A program made the position numbers and the translations under genes. A DNA stretch of 53,289 bases from Nitrospira japonica (GTDB lineage Bacteria > Nitrospirota > Thermodesulfovibrionia > Thermodesulfovibrionales > SM23-35): the NCBI GenBank assembly GCA_020725385.1, contig DYFC01000021.1:1-53289 (forward strand), in the 5' to 3' direction. Every line of letters begins with the position of its first letter. Position 1 is the stretch's first letter. This document shows, piece by piece, positions 25,723-36,208 of the stretch. A model generated the notes under the pieces. It was not told where the DNA came from, did not search any database, and was given only the letters and a program-made list of their open reading frames with translations.

Positions 25723-27080
25723 TAAATAATTTTCAGCAAGACTGGCTAACCGAATCAAGAAAAAAACATTGGGAACTCTATTCTGAACTTAATGTACTTT
25801 TAAGAGCAGTTGATAGATTTTTTCATATAGATAATCTTAATATTTCTCAGAACGAACTTCCAGTGAAAAATTTTTATAATGAAATTAACTCATTACGTGA
25901 TGTTATCTTCAGAATACTCGCTATTTTTGAAGTAATTATTCCTGAAAATAAAAAAAATGCTTTCTGGTTCCAGAAGTATGCTGAATCAAAATTCTTTAGT
26001 TATTACACAAGAGATATTTTGAAAGAAAAGCTTTATAGTCAGGACTCTCCGGAAAAAAGCATCTTTTTAATGTATGACCTATTTATAAATTTAAAGGGGA
26101 TTATTACTGAATTGCTTAAATCAGGCGAAATACAATATAACAGCTTTATTAATATAGGACAGATTATAAGCAAAGAAATTAGAGGAAATAAATTTTTAAA
26201 CCCTTTCCATAAGGAAATAAGTCCTGAATTTGATACTATTAATAATCCTCCAATTACTGAGATCGTCAAAAAAATTAAAGAACCTGAAATCAAAAAGAAT
26301 ATATCCCTCATATATATTTATTTCTTCAGATTTTTAAGATTTCTCAAACATATTGATATTTCATCAAATGACACTATTTCATTGAATTCATCACTTTTAA
26401 TCTTAATCATGTTAAAGTCCGAATTAGATTTATTCCGGAATTTCTTAAAGAGAAATGCTTTATCAATTAAAAATGAGGAAATAAAATCATTATTAAATCT
26501 TATTTCGTATCAACTATCAATGGAAACCAAAAGGGTCTTTAATCAAGAATTAAAAGATATCTTTCAGAAAGAAAATGCGGATAATTTAAGAGGTAAAATC
26601 GAAAACAGCAAAGGTATTTTGAATAATCTAATAGAGCAAAGCATACTACAAATTACACAATACTTTAACAAAAATATTCAAGGAGAGGACATTTTTCCCA
26701 ACTTTATTGATAAATTATCTCAATCTATAAAACTCAGAGAAGATATATTTACACTTCATAGGTTTATAACGTTACTTGAAGAACAAGCTGCTGTGCCTGA
26801 AGTTGGTAGGGATATCTTTAAAGGAATGAAAAATTATATGAAGGATTTTCAACATTCTACATTTAGTCTGTTACGTTATGACGACTATAATGAATTCGCT
26901 GAGTTTTTTAATAAAATTTTTAATCTTCAATGGTTAGAGCAAGACCAAATATTAAAATTAACAAAAAGTTTTAAGATATACATAGAAACAACATTAAGAA
27001 ATATTGCTAATCGTTCTGAATTAAAAAATATATCCTTCGATGTAGATAAAGTTGAAGCAAATTTAAAAAAATATATATAA
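25719..27080 (+). CDS. Uncharacterised all-helical protein coupled to lpd
   Basis: 453 residues, no recognised family. The sequence is almost entirely predicted helix, rich in Leu, Ile, Lys, Glu and Asn, with no signal peptide, membrane segment, Cys cluster or nucleotide motif. Phrases such as WELYSELNVLLRAVDRFFHI (about 19-38) and FITLLEEQAAVPEVGRDIFKG (about 345) look like well-packed helices. It starts in a 4-bp ATGA overlap with lpd, so its amount is linked to that of GcvH and Lpd. ftsB follows from its own promoter. Function unknown; a structural or regulatory partner of the lipoyl proteins is only one possibility. Confidence 0.6.
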   Translation: MINNFQQDWLTESRKKHWELYSELNVLLRAVDRFFHIDNLNISQNELPVKNFYNEINSLRDVIFRILAIFEVIIPENKKNAFWFQKYAESKFFSYYTRDILKEKLYSQDSPEKSIFLMYDLFINLKGIITELLKSGEIQYNSFINIGQIISKEIRGNKFLNPFHKEISPEFDTINNPPITEIVKKIKEPEIKKNISLIYIYFFRFLRFLKHIDISSNDTISLNSSLLILIMLKSELDLFRNFLKRNALSIKNEEIKSLLNLISYQLSMETKRVFNQELKDIFQKENADNLRGKIENSKGILNNLIEQSILQITQYFNKNIQGEDIFPNFIDKLSQSIKLREDIFTLHRFITLLEEQAAVPEVGRDIFKGMKNYMKDFQHSTFSLLRYDDYNEFAEFFNKIFNLQWLEQDQILKLTKSFKIYIETTLRNIANRSELKNISFDVDKVEANLKKYI

Positions 27081-27094
27081 TTTATTTTATAGAA

Positions 27095-27124
27095 TTGTAT
27101 AATTATTTAATTCAGTTATATAAT
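27095..27124 (+). promoter_or_regulatory. ftsB promoter candidate, leaderless type
   Basis: TTGTAT (27095-27100), 18-bp spacer, perfect TATAAT (27119-27124), then 7 nt to the ATG at 27132. No Shine-Dalgarno fits in that gap. Confidence 0.5.
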
Positions 27125-27131
27125 TAGAAAT

Positions 27132-27455
27132 ATGGCAGTTCATAATAGATTAAGACATCAGGTAGATACCGAAATACGTATCCGGCGTATTATTTTTTAT
27201 ACACTTATGTTTTTAAGTTTTATATATATAATTACATCACTTGTTTTTGGAGATATGGGACTTATTAAATATATAGATCTACATAAGAAAAAAAGTAATC
27301 TAGAAACAGGCATTAAAGAAATAGAGCGAGAAAACCAGCTCCTTAAGTTGCAAATCAAATTACTGAAGGAAGATCCTTTCTTTAAAGAAAAATATGCAAG
27401 AGAAGAATTTGGTTTAGCAAAACCTGACGAATACATCTTCCAGTATGACAGATAA
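27132..27455 (+). CDS. FtsB/DivIC-type septum formation initiator
   Basis: 107 residues: short cytoplasmic N-terminus, one membrane helix (about 18-38), a coiled coil (about 50-80, LETGIKEIERENQLLKLQIKLL) and the family end motif EKYAREEFGLAKPDEYIFQY. FtsB bridges FtsL and FtsQ in the divisome. The 3' end overlaps the GH57 gene by 11 bp, which ties a division protein to glycogen genes in one unit. The start is probably leaderless. Confidence 0.85.
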   Translation: MAVHNRLRHQVDTEIRIRRIIFYTLMFLSFIYIITSLVFGDMGLIKYIDLHKKKSNLETGIKEIERENQLLKLQIKLLKEDPFFKEKYAREEFGLAKPDEYIFQYDR

Positions 27456-29619
27456 TCCTCTTTTTATTTGCATATTATGGCACATGCATCAACCATTTTA
27501 TAAAGACCCTTTCAATAATTATTACCGTCTCCCATGGGTAAGGCTTCACGGATGTAAAGATTACCTTGACATGCTTGAGATTCTTCTTGAATTCCCGGAT
27601 ATAAAACAGGTCTTTAATTTTACCCCTTCCCTGCTTGAACAACTTTCCGACTATACTGAAAATCATGCAAAGGACCAATATCTTGAAATAACCTTGAAAA
27701 AAGCTGATGAACTTACATTAGAAGATAAGGTTTTCATTCTTGAAAATTTCTTTCTTGCAAATTGGGATAATATGATTAAGCCCTTTCCCAGATATTTTGA
27801 TTTACTTAAAAAAAGGGGATTTCATGTTATAAAAAAGGATCTTTCTCGTATTGCCAATTATTTCACAAAAGATGATTATCTCGATCTTCAGGTGCTCTTC
27901 AATCTATGCTGGATAGATCCTTTATTTAGAAACAGAGATCCTTTTTTGAAAGAATTGTCAATAAAAGGCAGGGGATATTCTGAAGAAGAAAAAAAATTAC
28001 TTATCGATAAACAACTCTCTATAATCAAAAACATAATTCCAAGTTATAGTTCTGCAGTCAAAAAAGGACAGATAGAGATCTCGGTATCTCCTTTTTACCA
28101 CCCTATCCTGCCTTTATTATGCGATACAGATTCTGCCAAGATAGCTATTCCTGATATACGTTTACCAAAAAAGAGATTTTCACATTCTGAAGATGCTGTA
28201 AATCAAATTAAGATGGGCTTAGAATATTTTGAAAAAATATTTGGTTACAGACCGGTCGGGATGTGGCCATCTGAAGGTTCCGTAAGCGAGGAAGTATTGA
28301 AAATCATTTCAAGTGAAGGAATACAATGGATAGCAACTGATGAAGATATACTTGCAATTTCGCTCGGTAGACAATTAAGAGATTCTTCACGTAATGTTAC
28401 AGAACCTACGTTGCTTTATAAACCATACCAGTTTAATGATGTTTCAATAATATTTCGTGATCATATTATTTCTGATTTAATAGGTTTTATTTATTCTAAA
28501 TGGGATTCCAAACATGCTGCTGATGATCTTATAAACAAATTACTTCATATAAGATACTCTTTACCAGAAGATAGACCTTATCTTGTATCAATAATACTTG
28601 ATGGTGAAAATGCATGGGAATATTATAAAAATGATGGACATGATTTTTTACGCTATTTTTATTCTTCTCTTTCATCCGAAAAACGCCTCAAGACAATAAC
28701 ACCATCCGAATATATAAAGAATTTTGGTGTTGGAGAGCCTTTAAAAAAACTTCATGCAGGTTCCTGGATATACTCAAATTATGCTGTTTGGATAGGACAT
28801 GAAGAAGACAATACCGCATGGGATTATCTTACTGAAGCAAGAGAGGAACTGGAATTATTTCAGAAAATGAATCCAGATAAAGACCTCTCAAAAGCATGGA
28901 AAGCTATTTATATTGCTGAAGGAAGCGATTGGAACTGGTGGTATGGTGATGAACATACTACCGAAACACAGAAAGATTTTGATGAACTCTTTCGATTCAA
29001 TCTTATGAAAGTCTATCAAGAGATTGGCAAAGAAATACCGTCGCATCTTTATATACCTGTTCTCAGAGAAGACAGAAGTATTTTACCTTCCATATCAATA
29101 AGAGGATTTATTGAACCAAAAATAGATGGTATGGTTACAAGCTATTATGAATGGTATCAGGCCGCAAAACTCGATATTAAAAAATCCGGGGGAAGTATGC
29201 ATAAATCAGAAAGCATGCTTTCAACTCTGTATTATGGCTTTAACAAAGATAAATTGTTTATAAGATTAGATCCGTCTTTCCCTTTTGATGAGATGCCAGA
29301 GGATACAAGAATAACCATTTATATACTTGGTAAAACTAATATTAAATCTGTCATTCCTTTAAGAAAAGATTTAACGGGCGAATTTTTTATTAAAAAAGAA
29401 AATGATTGGTTAAAGGTTAAAGAAATAAGAGATTATGCAATTAATGATGTTTTTGAATTTTCTATTCCTTTTGAAGATCTTAATTCAAAAGAATCAGATG
29501 AACTGCGTTTATTCATATTATTAACCAGAAATGGCGAAGAACTTGAAAGGTGTCCGTGGAGAGGTTATATATCTATAACTGTACCATCTCCGGATTTTGA
29601 AGCAATAATGTGGTATTGA
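27445..29619 (+). CDS. Glycoside hydrolase family 57 protein
   Basis: 724 residues. The N-terminal about 400 residues are a GH57 (beta/alpha)7 barrel: ILWHMHQPFYKD at the start, MWPSEGSVSEEVL carrying the likely nucleophile Glu, IATDEDIL, and DGENAWEYYKNDG later. The C-terminal about 250 residues form an alpha-beta region with GSDWNWWYGDEH and a beta-sandwich-like end. GH57 enzymes act on alpha-glucans (amylase, amylopullulanase or branching types); this long form usually sits with glycogen genes. It overlaps ftsB by 11 bp and is followed 3 bp later by dtd and then glgB, so a role in glycogen turnover is likely. Confidence 0.85.
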   Translation: MTDNPLFICILWHMHQPFYKDPFNNYYRLPWVRLHGCKDYLDMLEILLEFPDIKQVFNFTPSLLEQLSDYTENHAKDQYLEITLKKADELTLEDKVFILENFFLANWDNMIKPFPRYFDLLKKRGFHVIKKDLSRIANYFTKDDYLDLQVLFNLCWIDPLFRNRDPFLKELSIKGRGYSEEEKKLLIDKQLSIIKNIIPSYSSAVKKGQIEISVSPFYHPILPLLCDTDSAKIAIPDIRLPKKRFSHSEDAVNQIKMGLEYFEKIFGYRPVGMWPSEGSVSEEVLKIISSEGIQWIATDEDILAISLGRQLRDSSRNVTEPTLLYKPYQFNDVSIIFRDHIISDLIGFIYSKWDSKHAADDLINKLLHIRYSLPEDRPYLVSIILDGENAWEYYKNDGHDFLRYFYSSLSSEKRLKTITPSEYIKNFGVGEPLKKLHAGSWIYSNYAVWIGHEEDNTAWDYLTEAREELELFQKMNPDKDLSKAWKAIYIAEGSDWNWWYGDEHTTETQKDFDELFRFNLMKVYQEIGKEIPSHLYIPVLREDRSILPSISIRGFIEPKIDGMVTSYYEWYQAAKLDIKKSGGSMHKSESMLSTLYYGFNKDKLFIRLDPSFPFDEMPEDTRITIYILGKTNIKSVIPLRKDLTGEFFIKKENDWLKVKEIRDYAINDVFEFSIPFEDLNSKESDELRLFILLTRNGEELERCPWRGYISITVPSPDFEAIMWY

Positions 29620-29622
29620 AAA

Positions 29623-30063
29623 ATGAAAGCATTAATACAAAGAGTAAAACAAGCTTATGTTGATATAGAAGGAAAAATTGTTGGGAAAATTTCCGAAGGT
29701 ATTCTTCTTTTCCTTGGCATTGAAAAAGGTGATACCGAGTCTGATATTGAATATCTTGTAAAAAAGGTTTCTGCACTAAGAATATTTGAAGATGAAAACA
29801 AAAAAATGAATCTTTCTCTCCAGGATATAAATGGAGAAATACTTGTTGTATCACAGTTCACGTTATCTGCTGACTGCAGAAAAGGAAATAGACCATCTTT
29901 TGACAAAGCTGAAGTACCTGATAAAGCAAAAGAAATGTATATAAAATTTATTAGAAAATTAACTGAAAAAGGCTTGAATGTCCAGACAGGTGAATTTGCT
30001 GCTTTTATGCAAATTCACTTAATAAATAATGGTCCTGTTACAATCCTTATAGATTCCAAATGA
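29623..30063 (+). CDS. dtd: D-aminoacyl-tRNA deacylase
   Basis: 146 residues, the standard length. It hydrolyses D-amino acids from tRNA, with catalysis by the RNA itself. The two conserved loops are present: [17 protein letters not shown] and the Gly-cisPro-type end [10 protein letters not shown], with GEFAAFMQ in between. It starts 3 bp after the GH57 stop and overlaps glgB by 4 bp, so it rides in the glycogen operon with no obvious functional link. Confidence 0.94.
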   Translation: MKALIQRVKQAYVDIEGKIVGKISEGILLFLGIEKGDTESDIEYLVKKVSALRIFEDENKKMNLSLQDINGEILVVSQFTLSADCRKGNRPSFDKAEVPDKAKEMYIKFIRKLTEKGLNVQTGEFAAFMQIHLINNGPVTILIDSK

Positions 30064-32270
30064 GAACATTAAATCTTAAAGAACATATCAAACTTATAGT
30101 AAATGCAAAACACTGGGATCCTTTTATGGTTCTTGGTATGCATCCTCTTGAAGAGAACGGCAGAAAGATGATTGTTGTCAGAGCATTTTTACCTCACGCA
30201 GCAAAAGCATCTGTTATAGATACAAATACCAAAAAAATTTTTGAAATGACTCTTATCCATAAAGCTGGGTTTTTTGAGGTCATCTGTACCGATAGAAAAA
30301 ACATTTTCAAGTATATTCTAAGAGTTACAACACATGAAGGTAAAGAATATGAATTTTACGACCCATATTGTTTTTTACCTGTACTTGGAGATTTTGATTT
30401 ACATTTAATCGGTGAAGGCACACATTTAAATTCCTATGAAAAGTTAGGCGCTCACATAATAAAACACAATGGCATTAAAGGAACGCATTTCGCAGTATGG
30501 GCTCCTAATGCAAAACGTGTCAGCGTAATAGGTAATTTTAATAACTGGGATGGTAGAAGACATCAAATGAGAGTTCTCGGTTCTTCAGGGATATGGGAGA
30601 TTTTTATTCCGGGTTTGGGAGAAGGTGAAATCTATAAATTCGAGATACTTGCAAAAAACGGAAAGGATGTATTTATAAAGTCAGATCCATATGCATTCTA
30701 TTCTGAACTTAGACCAAAGAGTGCATCAATTGTCTGGAATATTAATAAATATCAATGGAATGATAATGAATGGATGAACAAACGCAAAGAAATAAATCTT
30801 CTTGAGTCACCTGTCTCCATATATGAAGTTCATCTTGGCTCATGGATGAGGGTACCGGAAGATGGCAACAGATACCTTTCTTACAGAGAATATTCTGAAA
30901 AACTTGTTAATTACGTCAAAGATATGGGATATACGCATATTGAACTTTTACCTGTTACAGAACATCCTTTTGATGGTTCATGGGGTTATCAGACAATAGG
31001 ATATTATGCTGTTACGAGTAGATTTGGGACACCCGAAGAGTTCATGAATTTTGTTGATATATGTCATCAAAATAATATAGGAGTAATACTCGACTGGGCT
31101 CCCGGACATTTTCCTACAGATGGTCATGGACTCGGTTTTTTCGATGGCACATGCCTTTATGAACATGAAGACCCGAGACTTGGCTATCATCCTGATTGGG
31201 GAACAAAAATATTTAATTATGGAAGGAAAGAAGTAAAAAACTTTCTTATTTCAAATGCACTTTTCTGGTTTGATAAATACCATATAGACGGCTTGAGGGT
31301 TGATGCTGTTGCATCAATGCTTTATCTTGATTACTCAAGAAAAGAAGGCGAATGGATTCCGAATAAGTTTGGTGGTAGAGAAAATCTTGATGCTATAGAT
31401 TTTATCCAGGACTTCAATAAAATATCACATGGTAAGTTTCAAGGCATATTAACAATTGCAGAAGAATCAACTGCATGGCCCGGGGTATCAAAACCTGTTT
31501 ATCTCGGAGGTCTTGGATTCAGTATGAAATGGAATATGGGATGGATGCATGATATGCTTGAATACTTTTCCAAAGACCCTATTTATAGAAAATACCATCA
31601 CAATAATCTCACATTTAGTCTGCTCTATGCATTTTCCGAAAACTTTGTGCTTGTTTTCTCACATGATGAAGTTGTTCATGGAAAATGCTCCATGTTAAAT
31701 AAAATGCCGGGAGATATGTGGCAAAAATTTGCAAATGTAAGGGCACTTTATGGATTTATGTTTACCCATCCGGGTAAAAAATTGATGTTTATGGGTAATG
31801 AGATAGGACAATGGGATGAATGGAATCATGATAAGAGTCTTGACTGGCATTTACTCGGTTTCACACCTCACAAATGTCTTCAAAAATATATAATGGATTT
31901 GAACCTGATTTACAAATCCGAACCTTCTCTCTATGAATTAGATTACAGTTACAAAGGATTTGAATGGATTGATTTCAGAGATGCTGACAGTAGTATTATT
32001 TCTTTTATAAGAAAAGCCAAAGATCCTGAAAATCATCTTGTAATAGTATGTAATTTCACACCTGTTCCGAGAAACAACTATCGTTTTGGTGTTCCTTCTC
32101 TATGTTTTTATAAAGAGATATTAAACAGCGATTCCCAAATTTACTGGGGGAGTAATATGGGAAATTCCGGTGGTGTATTTTCTGAAAATCTTCCATGGCA
32201 TAAACAGCCATGTTCAATAAATATTACGTTACCTCCATTATCAGTAACAATATTCAAACCCATGAAATAA
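30060..32270 (+). CDS. glgB: 1,4-alpha-glucan branching enzyme
   Basis: 736 residues. Family GH13_9: two N-terminal carbohydrate-binding beta-sandwich parts (about 1-110 and 125-220, with [22 protein letters not shown]), then a TIM barrel with all four signatures: [20 protein letters not shown] (nucleophile Asp), [13 protein letters not shown] (acid Glu) and [12 protein letters not shown]. It makes alpha-1,6 branches in glycogen. The start overlaps dtd (ATGA). A weak hairpin AGATT/AATCT at 32272-32286 followed by a T run may end the operon. Confidence 0.96.
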   Translation: MRTLNLKEHIKLIVNAKHWDPFMVLGMHPLEENGRKMIVVRAFLPHAAKASVIDTNTKKIFEMTLIHKAGFFEVICTDRKNIFKYILRVTTHEGKEYEFYDPYCFLPVLGDFDLHLIGEGTHLNSYEKLGAHIIKHNGIKGTHFAVWAPNAKRVSVIGNFNNWDGRRHQMRVLGSSGIWEIFIPGLGEGEIYKFEILAKNGKDVFIKSDPYAFYSELRPKSASIVWNINKYQWNDNEWMNKRKEINLLESPVSIYEVHLGSWMRVPEDGNRYLSYREYSEKLVNYVKDMGYTHIELLPVTEHPFDGSWGYQTIGYYAVTSRFGTPEEFMNFVDICHQNNIGVILDWAPGHFPTDGHGLGFFDGTCLYEHEDPRLGYHPDWGTKIFNYGRKEVKNFLISNALFWFDKYHIDGLRVDAVASMLYLDYSRKEGEWIPNKFGGRENLDAIDFIQDFNKISHGKFQGILTIAEESTAWPGVSKPVYLGGLGFSMKWNMGWMHDMLEYFSKDPIYRKYHHNNLTFSLLYAFSENFVLVFSHDEVVHGKCSMLNKMPGDMWQKFANVRALYGFMFTHPGKKLMFMGNEIGQWDEWNHDKSLDWHLLGFTPHKCLQKYIMDLNLIYKSEPSLYELDYSYKGFEWIDFRDADSSIISFIRKAKDPENHLVIVCNFTPVPRNNYRFGVPSLCFYKEILNSDSQIYWGSNMGNSGGVFSENLPWHKQPCSINITLPPLSVTIFKPMK

Positions 32271-32298
32271 TAGATTTATAGAATCTGAATTGTTTTTT

Positions 32299-33009
32299 CT
32301 ATTTCAAGACTTTTCTTAGGATATTATCAAGTTCGTAATAAGAATTAAAGCATTCATCCGGTTTGTAGCCATTATATTCTTTACACTCATTACTAAAAAG
32401 TATAAATTTCATCCCTGCTTTTTTTGCTGCAGGAAGATCTTTATAAGGATTATCCCCTATATAAACAGAATCTTGTGGTGAAACACCAAGCTTCTCCATC
32501 GCAAGCTGAAAAAGTCTTGTGTCTGGCTTTTTATAACCAAATCTTGATGATAGCAGTCTAAGTTTGAAAAACTGATCAAGTCCCAAAATAGCTATTTCAG
32601 GTTCTGCAAAAACCCACTGCGCATCAGAAATGATAGCTGTGGAATATTTAGTATTCAAATTTGCAATTGTATCATACAAACCTTCAAATACACCAAATTG
32701 TCTTATTGTTAAAGCTCTGAAAAGCATTGTTATATCAACAACAATACTTTTTGTATATTTCTTTTTTCCATATCTATTCATAATATCAAAAAAGACTTTA
32801 TACACATCAACTTCAGGATAAGTTTCTTTGCTTGAAGATAGATATTGTTGGATTCCCTCAAAAAATGATTTCTTCAATTCATCCGGTGGAATGTTCACAT
32901 AGTGATAAGAAAGATAACGCGAAAGCATTTCATAAACCCATGGATCATTCTCGTCTGTTCTGATATTAATTAATGTACCGTAAAGATCAAAAAACAACCC
33001 TTTTTTCAT
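32299..33009 (-). CDS. HAD-superfamily hydrolase
   Basis: 236 residues. Nucleophile motif I at the very start (FFDLYGTLIN), a helical cap, motif II Ser in TAIISDAQW, Lys of motif III in GYKKPDTRLF and motif IV GDNPYKDLPAAKKAG. A phosphatase of the HAD subclass I; substrate unknown. The start at 33009 gives the usual ATGA overlap with the upstream kinase-like gene and begins directly at the domain; a longer frame reading to 33036 would only add part of that gene. The pair may act on the same metabolite. Confidence 0.82.
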   Translation of the reverse strand: MKKGLFFDLYGTLINIRTDENDPWVYEMLSRYLSYHYVNIPPDELKKSFFEGIQQYLSSSKETYPEVDVYKVFFDIMNRYGKKKYTKSIVVDITMLFRALTIRQFGVFEGLYDTIANLNTKYSTAIISDAQWVFAEPEIAILGLDQFFKLRLLSSRFGYKKPDTRLFQLAMEKLGVSPQDSVYIGDNPYKDLPAAKKAGMKFILFSNECKEYNGYKPDECFNSYYELDNILRKVLK

Positions 33010-34007
33010 AAAAGTTTTAAACCCCATTTCAGACATTGTTCTGCCTCATAAACAAGGCGTTTTCTATATTCCCAGTGTAAATAATTATTTCTTGCGATTC
33101 GCAATTCAGTCATTGCCATATAAAAAGGATTACGCTGTGTAATTTCTTTAAAAGCTTTTTTTGGATTATGAAAATGTTTAGTATAATTGCTTAAAAAATG
33201 TCTAATAAAAGGTTCCGATAAGTAAGGATTTCCTGTTCTCCATAGAAATGCATGTTTTATTTCTCCGCAGACCATTCCTATATCATAAGCAGGGTCAGAG
33301 TTCTTCATACGTTCAAGATCTATTGCGACAATATGCCCACTTTCTGTAAATATAAAATTCGTTGGTGTTGCATCTCCATGAACAAGAGATTTTTTCGTAT
33401 AAGCAAATTGTTCTTTATTTAACCACTTATCCATTAGTTTAAGGAAATATTTTTTTTCATTATCCGAAATTACTGTTTGTTTCATGAGTTTGTTAATGAT
33501 TTTTTGAAAATAATAATTAATTGGTTCAATTTCAAAATTCTCATCTGAACCGGTTCTATTGTGAAAAACATAAAGAAAATCCGCCAGTTTCTCAAGCTTA
33601 TCTTTTAATTGTTCTGATTTTCCATTAAATATCGCTTTCTTAAGATAGTAATCAAGATTTTTCCCATCTATAAATTCTTCTGTGAGTGCGAGCCCTATTC
33701 TTTCCTCTTTGCTTATTGGTTTAACAACATAATTAGGGAAAACGTCAAAACCATAGCTTCTGATTTTATTTAAATTGTCATACTCACCTTTTATTCTAAG
33801 GACTCTCTCAATCTTTGTATCATTTAATTTAAAGAATTTACCCACAATAGAAATATGTGTATTTTCTTCGGTATATTTATAAACATTACTTGACGACATT
33901 CTATCTACATGAAAAAGAGGATACCTTGTATTATCACATACATGCGAAAATAGAATTTCATATAAAGGGTCAGAATATTCAAGTCTTCCAAGATATGTTG
34001 AATTCAT
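33006..34007 (-). CDS. Phosphotransferase-family (APH/kinase-like) protein
   Basis: 333 residues from the chosen start. Protein-kinase-like fold of the aminoglycoside/choline kinase type: catalytic loop LVHGDATPTNFIF (HGDxxxxN) and metal-binding IVAIDLERMKNSDPAYDIG. The N-lobe is less clear. The substrate is unknown; a sugar, choline or similar small molecule is more likely than an antibiotic. ATG at 34007 is preferred over 34028 because an AAAAGG lies about 9 nt upstream and it then begins 4 bp after the rlpA stop. It overlaps the HAD gene by 4 bp. Confidence 0.75.
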   Translation of the reverse strand: MNSTYLGRLEYSDPLYEILFSHVCDNTRYPLFHVDRMSSSNVYKYTEENTHISIVGKFFKLNDTKIERVLRIKGEYDNLNKIRSYGFDVFPNYVVKPISKEERIGLALTEEFIDGKNLDYYLKKAIFNGKSEQLKDKLEKLADFLYVFHNRTGSDENFEIEPINYYFQKIINKLMKQTVISDNEKKYFLKLMDKWLNKEQFAYTKKSLVHGDATPTNFIFTESGHIVAIDLERMKNSDPAYDIGMVCGEIKHAFLWRTGNPYLSEPFIRHFLSNYTKHFHNPKKAFKEITQRNPFYMAMTELRIARNNYLHWEYRKRLVYEAEQCLKWGLKLL

Positions 34008-34011
34008 AAAA

Positions 34012-34659
34012 TCAAACCTTTTCCTCATATTTAGTTATAAAAACATTATATCCTTTATCAGCGAGAATTTTGCCTAATTTCTTAACTTCATTAATTTCAA
34101 GAAATCTTCCCAATCTTACTCTAAAATAATTTTCACCATTAATATTTGCTTGCTGTAGATATACCTGTTTATATTTTAATTCAAGTGCGGTTTTAAGACT
34201 TACAGCATTTGATTTATCTCTAAAAGAACCAACTTGTATAGTAAATGGTCCTGATAAAGAAAGGTATTTTACTTCTTTTATATATGATTCATCCCTACCT
34301 AAATACTCTATCATTACATTTGATGTCCCAGTTGAGATTAAGCCGATTTCTTTTGCTGCAGCATAAGATAAGTCTATATCCCTTCCTGATACAAATGGTC
34401 CTCTATCATTTACAATACAGTTGATGCTTTTTTTATTATTGATGTTTGTAACCTTTAATTTTGTGCCGAAAGGGTATTCTCTATGTGCACATGTATTAGC
34501 ATACATATTGAAGATCTCACCTGAAGATGTTGGTTTTCCATGAAATTCTGAGCCATACCACGAAGCAACAGCATAATTAGAAGAAGACCTATAATAAGAA
34601 GCACATGAAATTATTAGAATATTTAAAGAAATAAGTGCAAGAAATTTTAAATATTTCAT
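34012..34659 (-). CDS. rlpA: RlpA-type lipoprotein with SPOR domain
   Basis: 215 residues. Lipoprotein signal with lipobox LIISC (Cys19). A double-psi beta-barrel RlpA domain follows, with AVASWYGSEFHGKPTSSGE, FGTKLKVTN and NDRGPFVSGRDIDLS, where the Asp and the earlier His/Glu are catalytic in lytic transglycosylases. The C-terminal SPOR domain (FTIQVGSFRDKSNA) binds denuded peptidoglycan at the septum. It would be an outer-membrane or septal lytic transglycosylase. The promoter ends 6 nt before the ATG, so the mRNA is probably leaderless; the kinase-like and HAD genes follow. Confidence 0.9.
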   Translation of the reverse strand: MKYLKFLALISLNILIISCASYYRSSSNYAVASWYGSEFHGKPTSSGEIFNMYANTCAHREYPFGTKLKVTNINNKKSINCIVNDRGPFVSGRDIDLSYAAAKEIGLISTGTSNVMIEYLGRDESYIKEVKYLSLSGPFTIQVGSFRDKSNAVSLKTALELKYKQVYLQQANINGENYFRVRLGRFLEINEVKKLGKILADKGYNVFITKYEEKV

Positions 34660-34665
34660 AAATAA

Positions 34666-34694
34666 ATTTTAGCACTAATTTAGAAACTTTCATA
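34666..34694 (-). promoter_or_regulatory. rlpA promoter, leaderless type
   Basis: On the minus strand: TATGAA (34694-34689), 17-bp spacer, TAAAAT (34671-34666), then 6 nt to the ATG at 34659. There is no Shine-Dalgarno. Confidence 0.55.
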
Positions 34695-34696
34695 TA

Positions 34697-34730
34697 TTAA
34701 TGCAGATATTACAAGAAAATTTATTTATGA
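34697..34730. repeat. Interspersed repeat, partial copy (rlpA-hslU gap)
   Basis: TTAATGCAGATATTACAAGA followed by AAATTTATTTATGA matches 53152-53184 at most positions. It lies between rlpA and hslU, at the upstream edge of the rlpA promoter. See the repeat-family finding. Confidence 0.45.
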
Positions 34731-34843
34731 ATAGCAAATATCCTTCATTCTTAACCTGACATCCATATAAAAACAATTTCTTCGAACAAAGAAAATGGAT
34801 ACGTAAAATTAAGTCTAATGTAAAAAGACACGGATAACGTAGT

Positions 34844-36184
34844 TTATAGTATATATCTGCTTAAATCCTCGTCTTTTACAATTTCACTGAGTTTTTCTTT
34901 TACATAGTCTCTGTCTATCACAAGCTTGCCGTTTTTTCTTTCAGGTGCTTCAAATGAAATATCCTCAAGAAGTTTCTCAAGAACAGTATGTAATCTTCTT
35001 GCACCAATGTTTTCAGTTTTTTCGTTTACATATGCAGCTATATCAGCAATCTCTTCTATTGACTCATTAGAGAATCCGAGTTCAACATTTTCAGTTTGTA
35101 GAAGTGCTGTATATTGTTTAATTAAAGCATTATGTGGTTCTGTCAAAATTCTTATAAACTCATTTTTTCCGAGATGTTCAAGTTCAACTCTTATTGGAAA
35201 ACGTCCCTGTAATTCAGGTATTAAATCCGAAGGTTTTGACATATGAAAAGCACCGGCTGCAATAAAAAGTATATGATCTGTTTTAACCGGGCCATGTTTA
35301 GTTGCAACGGTTGTACCTTCTACAATAGGAAGCAAATCTCTTTGTACACCTTCTCTTGATACATCAGGACCATGCGAATGACCTTTACTCGCAATTTTAT
35401 CAATTTCATCAATAAATATAATTCCTGATTGTTCGGCTCTTGTAATAGCTTCACGAGTTATTTTGTCCATATCAATTAATTTGTTAGCTTCTTCTTGAAT
35501 CAAGATGTTAATAGCTTCAGGAATCTTTACCTTTTTCCTTTTTGCTTTTTCTGGTAGAAAATTCCCGAGCATTTCTTTTAGATTAATCTCAAGCTCCTCA
35601 AGCCCAACATTTGATACTACACCAAAGGGAATCATCTTTTCTTTAACTTCTATATCAACATATCTATTGTCGAGCTTGCCATCTCTAAGTTGTAAGCGAA
35701 GTCTTTCTCTTGTATCCCTATATTTTTCTCTTTCTTCATCTTCATTTATTGTACCCCTTTGAGTTCTCGGAGGAGGTAGCAAAAGATCCAGAAGCCTTTC
35801 CTCTGCGAGTGATTTTGCTTTTTCCTGAACTTTTTCAATATGTTCTGATTTAACCATGCTAATAGAAATCTCTGCAAGATCTCTGACCATAGATTCAACA
35901 TCACGTCCAACATATCCAACTTCTGTAAATTTTGATGCCTCAACTTTAACAAATGGTGCATTTGCAAGTCTCGAAAGTCTTCTTGCTATTTCTGTTTTAC
36001 CAACTCCGGTTGGGCCAATCATAATAATATTTTTAGGTAGTACCTCATCTTTGAGCTCTGGAGAAAGTTTCTGCCTTCTCCACCTGTTTCTCATTGCAAT
36101 GGCAACAGCCTTCTTTGCTTTATTTTGTCCAATGATATATTTATCGAGTTCTTCAACAATTTTTCTCGGCGTTAAATTCTCCAT
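34844..36184 (-). CDS. hslU: ATP-dependent protease ATPase subunit HslU
   Basis: 446 residues. AAA+ unfoldase of the HslUV protease. The N-terminal [17 protein letters not shown], Walker [10 protein letters not shown], the GYVGRDVE pore motif, an intermediate domain (about 110-240), Walker [12 protein letters not shown] and the C-terminal EDLSRYIL that docks into HslV are all present. AGGAGTGATAG precedes the ATG. It follows hslV by 24 bp in the same direction. Confidence 0.97.
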   Translation of the reverse strand: MENLTPRKIVEELDKYIIGQNKAKKAVAIAMRNRWRRQKLSPELKDEVLPKNIIMIGPTGVGKTEIARRLSRLANAPFVKVEASKFTEVGYVGRDVESMVRDLAEISISMVKSEHIEKVQEKAKSLAEERLLDLLLPPPRTQRGTINEDEEREKYRDTRERLRLQLRDGKLDNRYVDIEVKEKMIPFGVVSNVGLEELEINLKEMLGNFLPEKAKRKKVKIPEAINILIQEEANKLIDMDKITREAITRAEQSGIIFIDEIDKIASKGHSHGPDVSREGVQRDLLPIVEGTTVATKHGPVKTDHILFIAAGAFHMSKPSDLIPELQGRFPIRVELEHLGKNEFIRILTEPHNALIKQYTALLQTENVELGFSNESIEEIADIAAYVNEKTENIGARRLHTVLEKLLEDISFEAPERKNGKLVIDRDYVKEKLSEIVKDEDLSRYIL

Positions 36185-36208
36185 CTATCACTCCTGTATA
36201 AATTTGAT

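Noticed and set aside
32272-32295. Terminator after glgB
   Set aside because: Only a 5-bp AT-rich stem (AGATT/AATCT); noted under glgB but not strong enough for a separate call.
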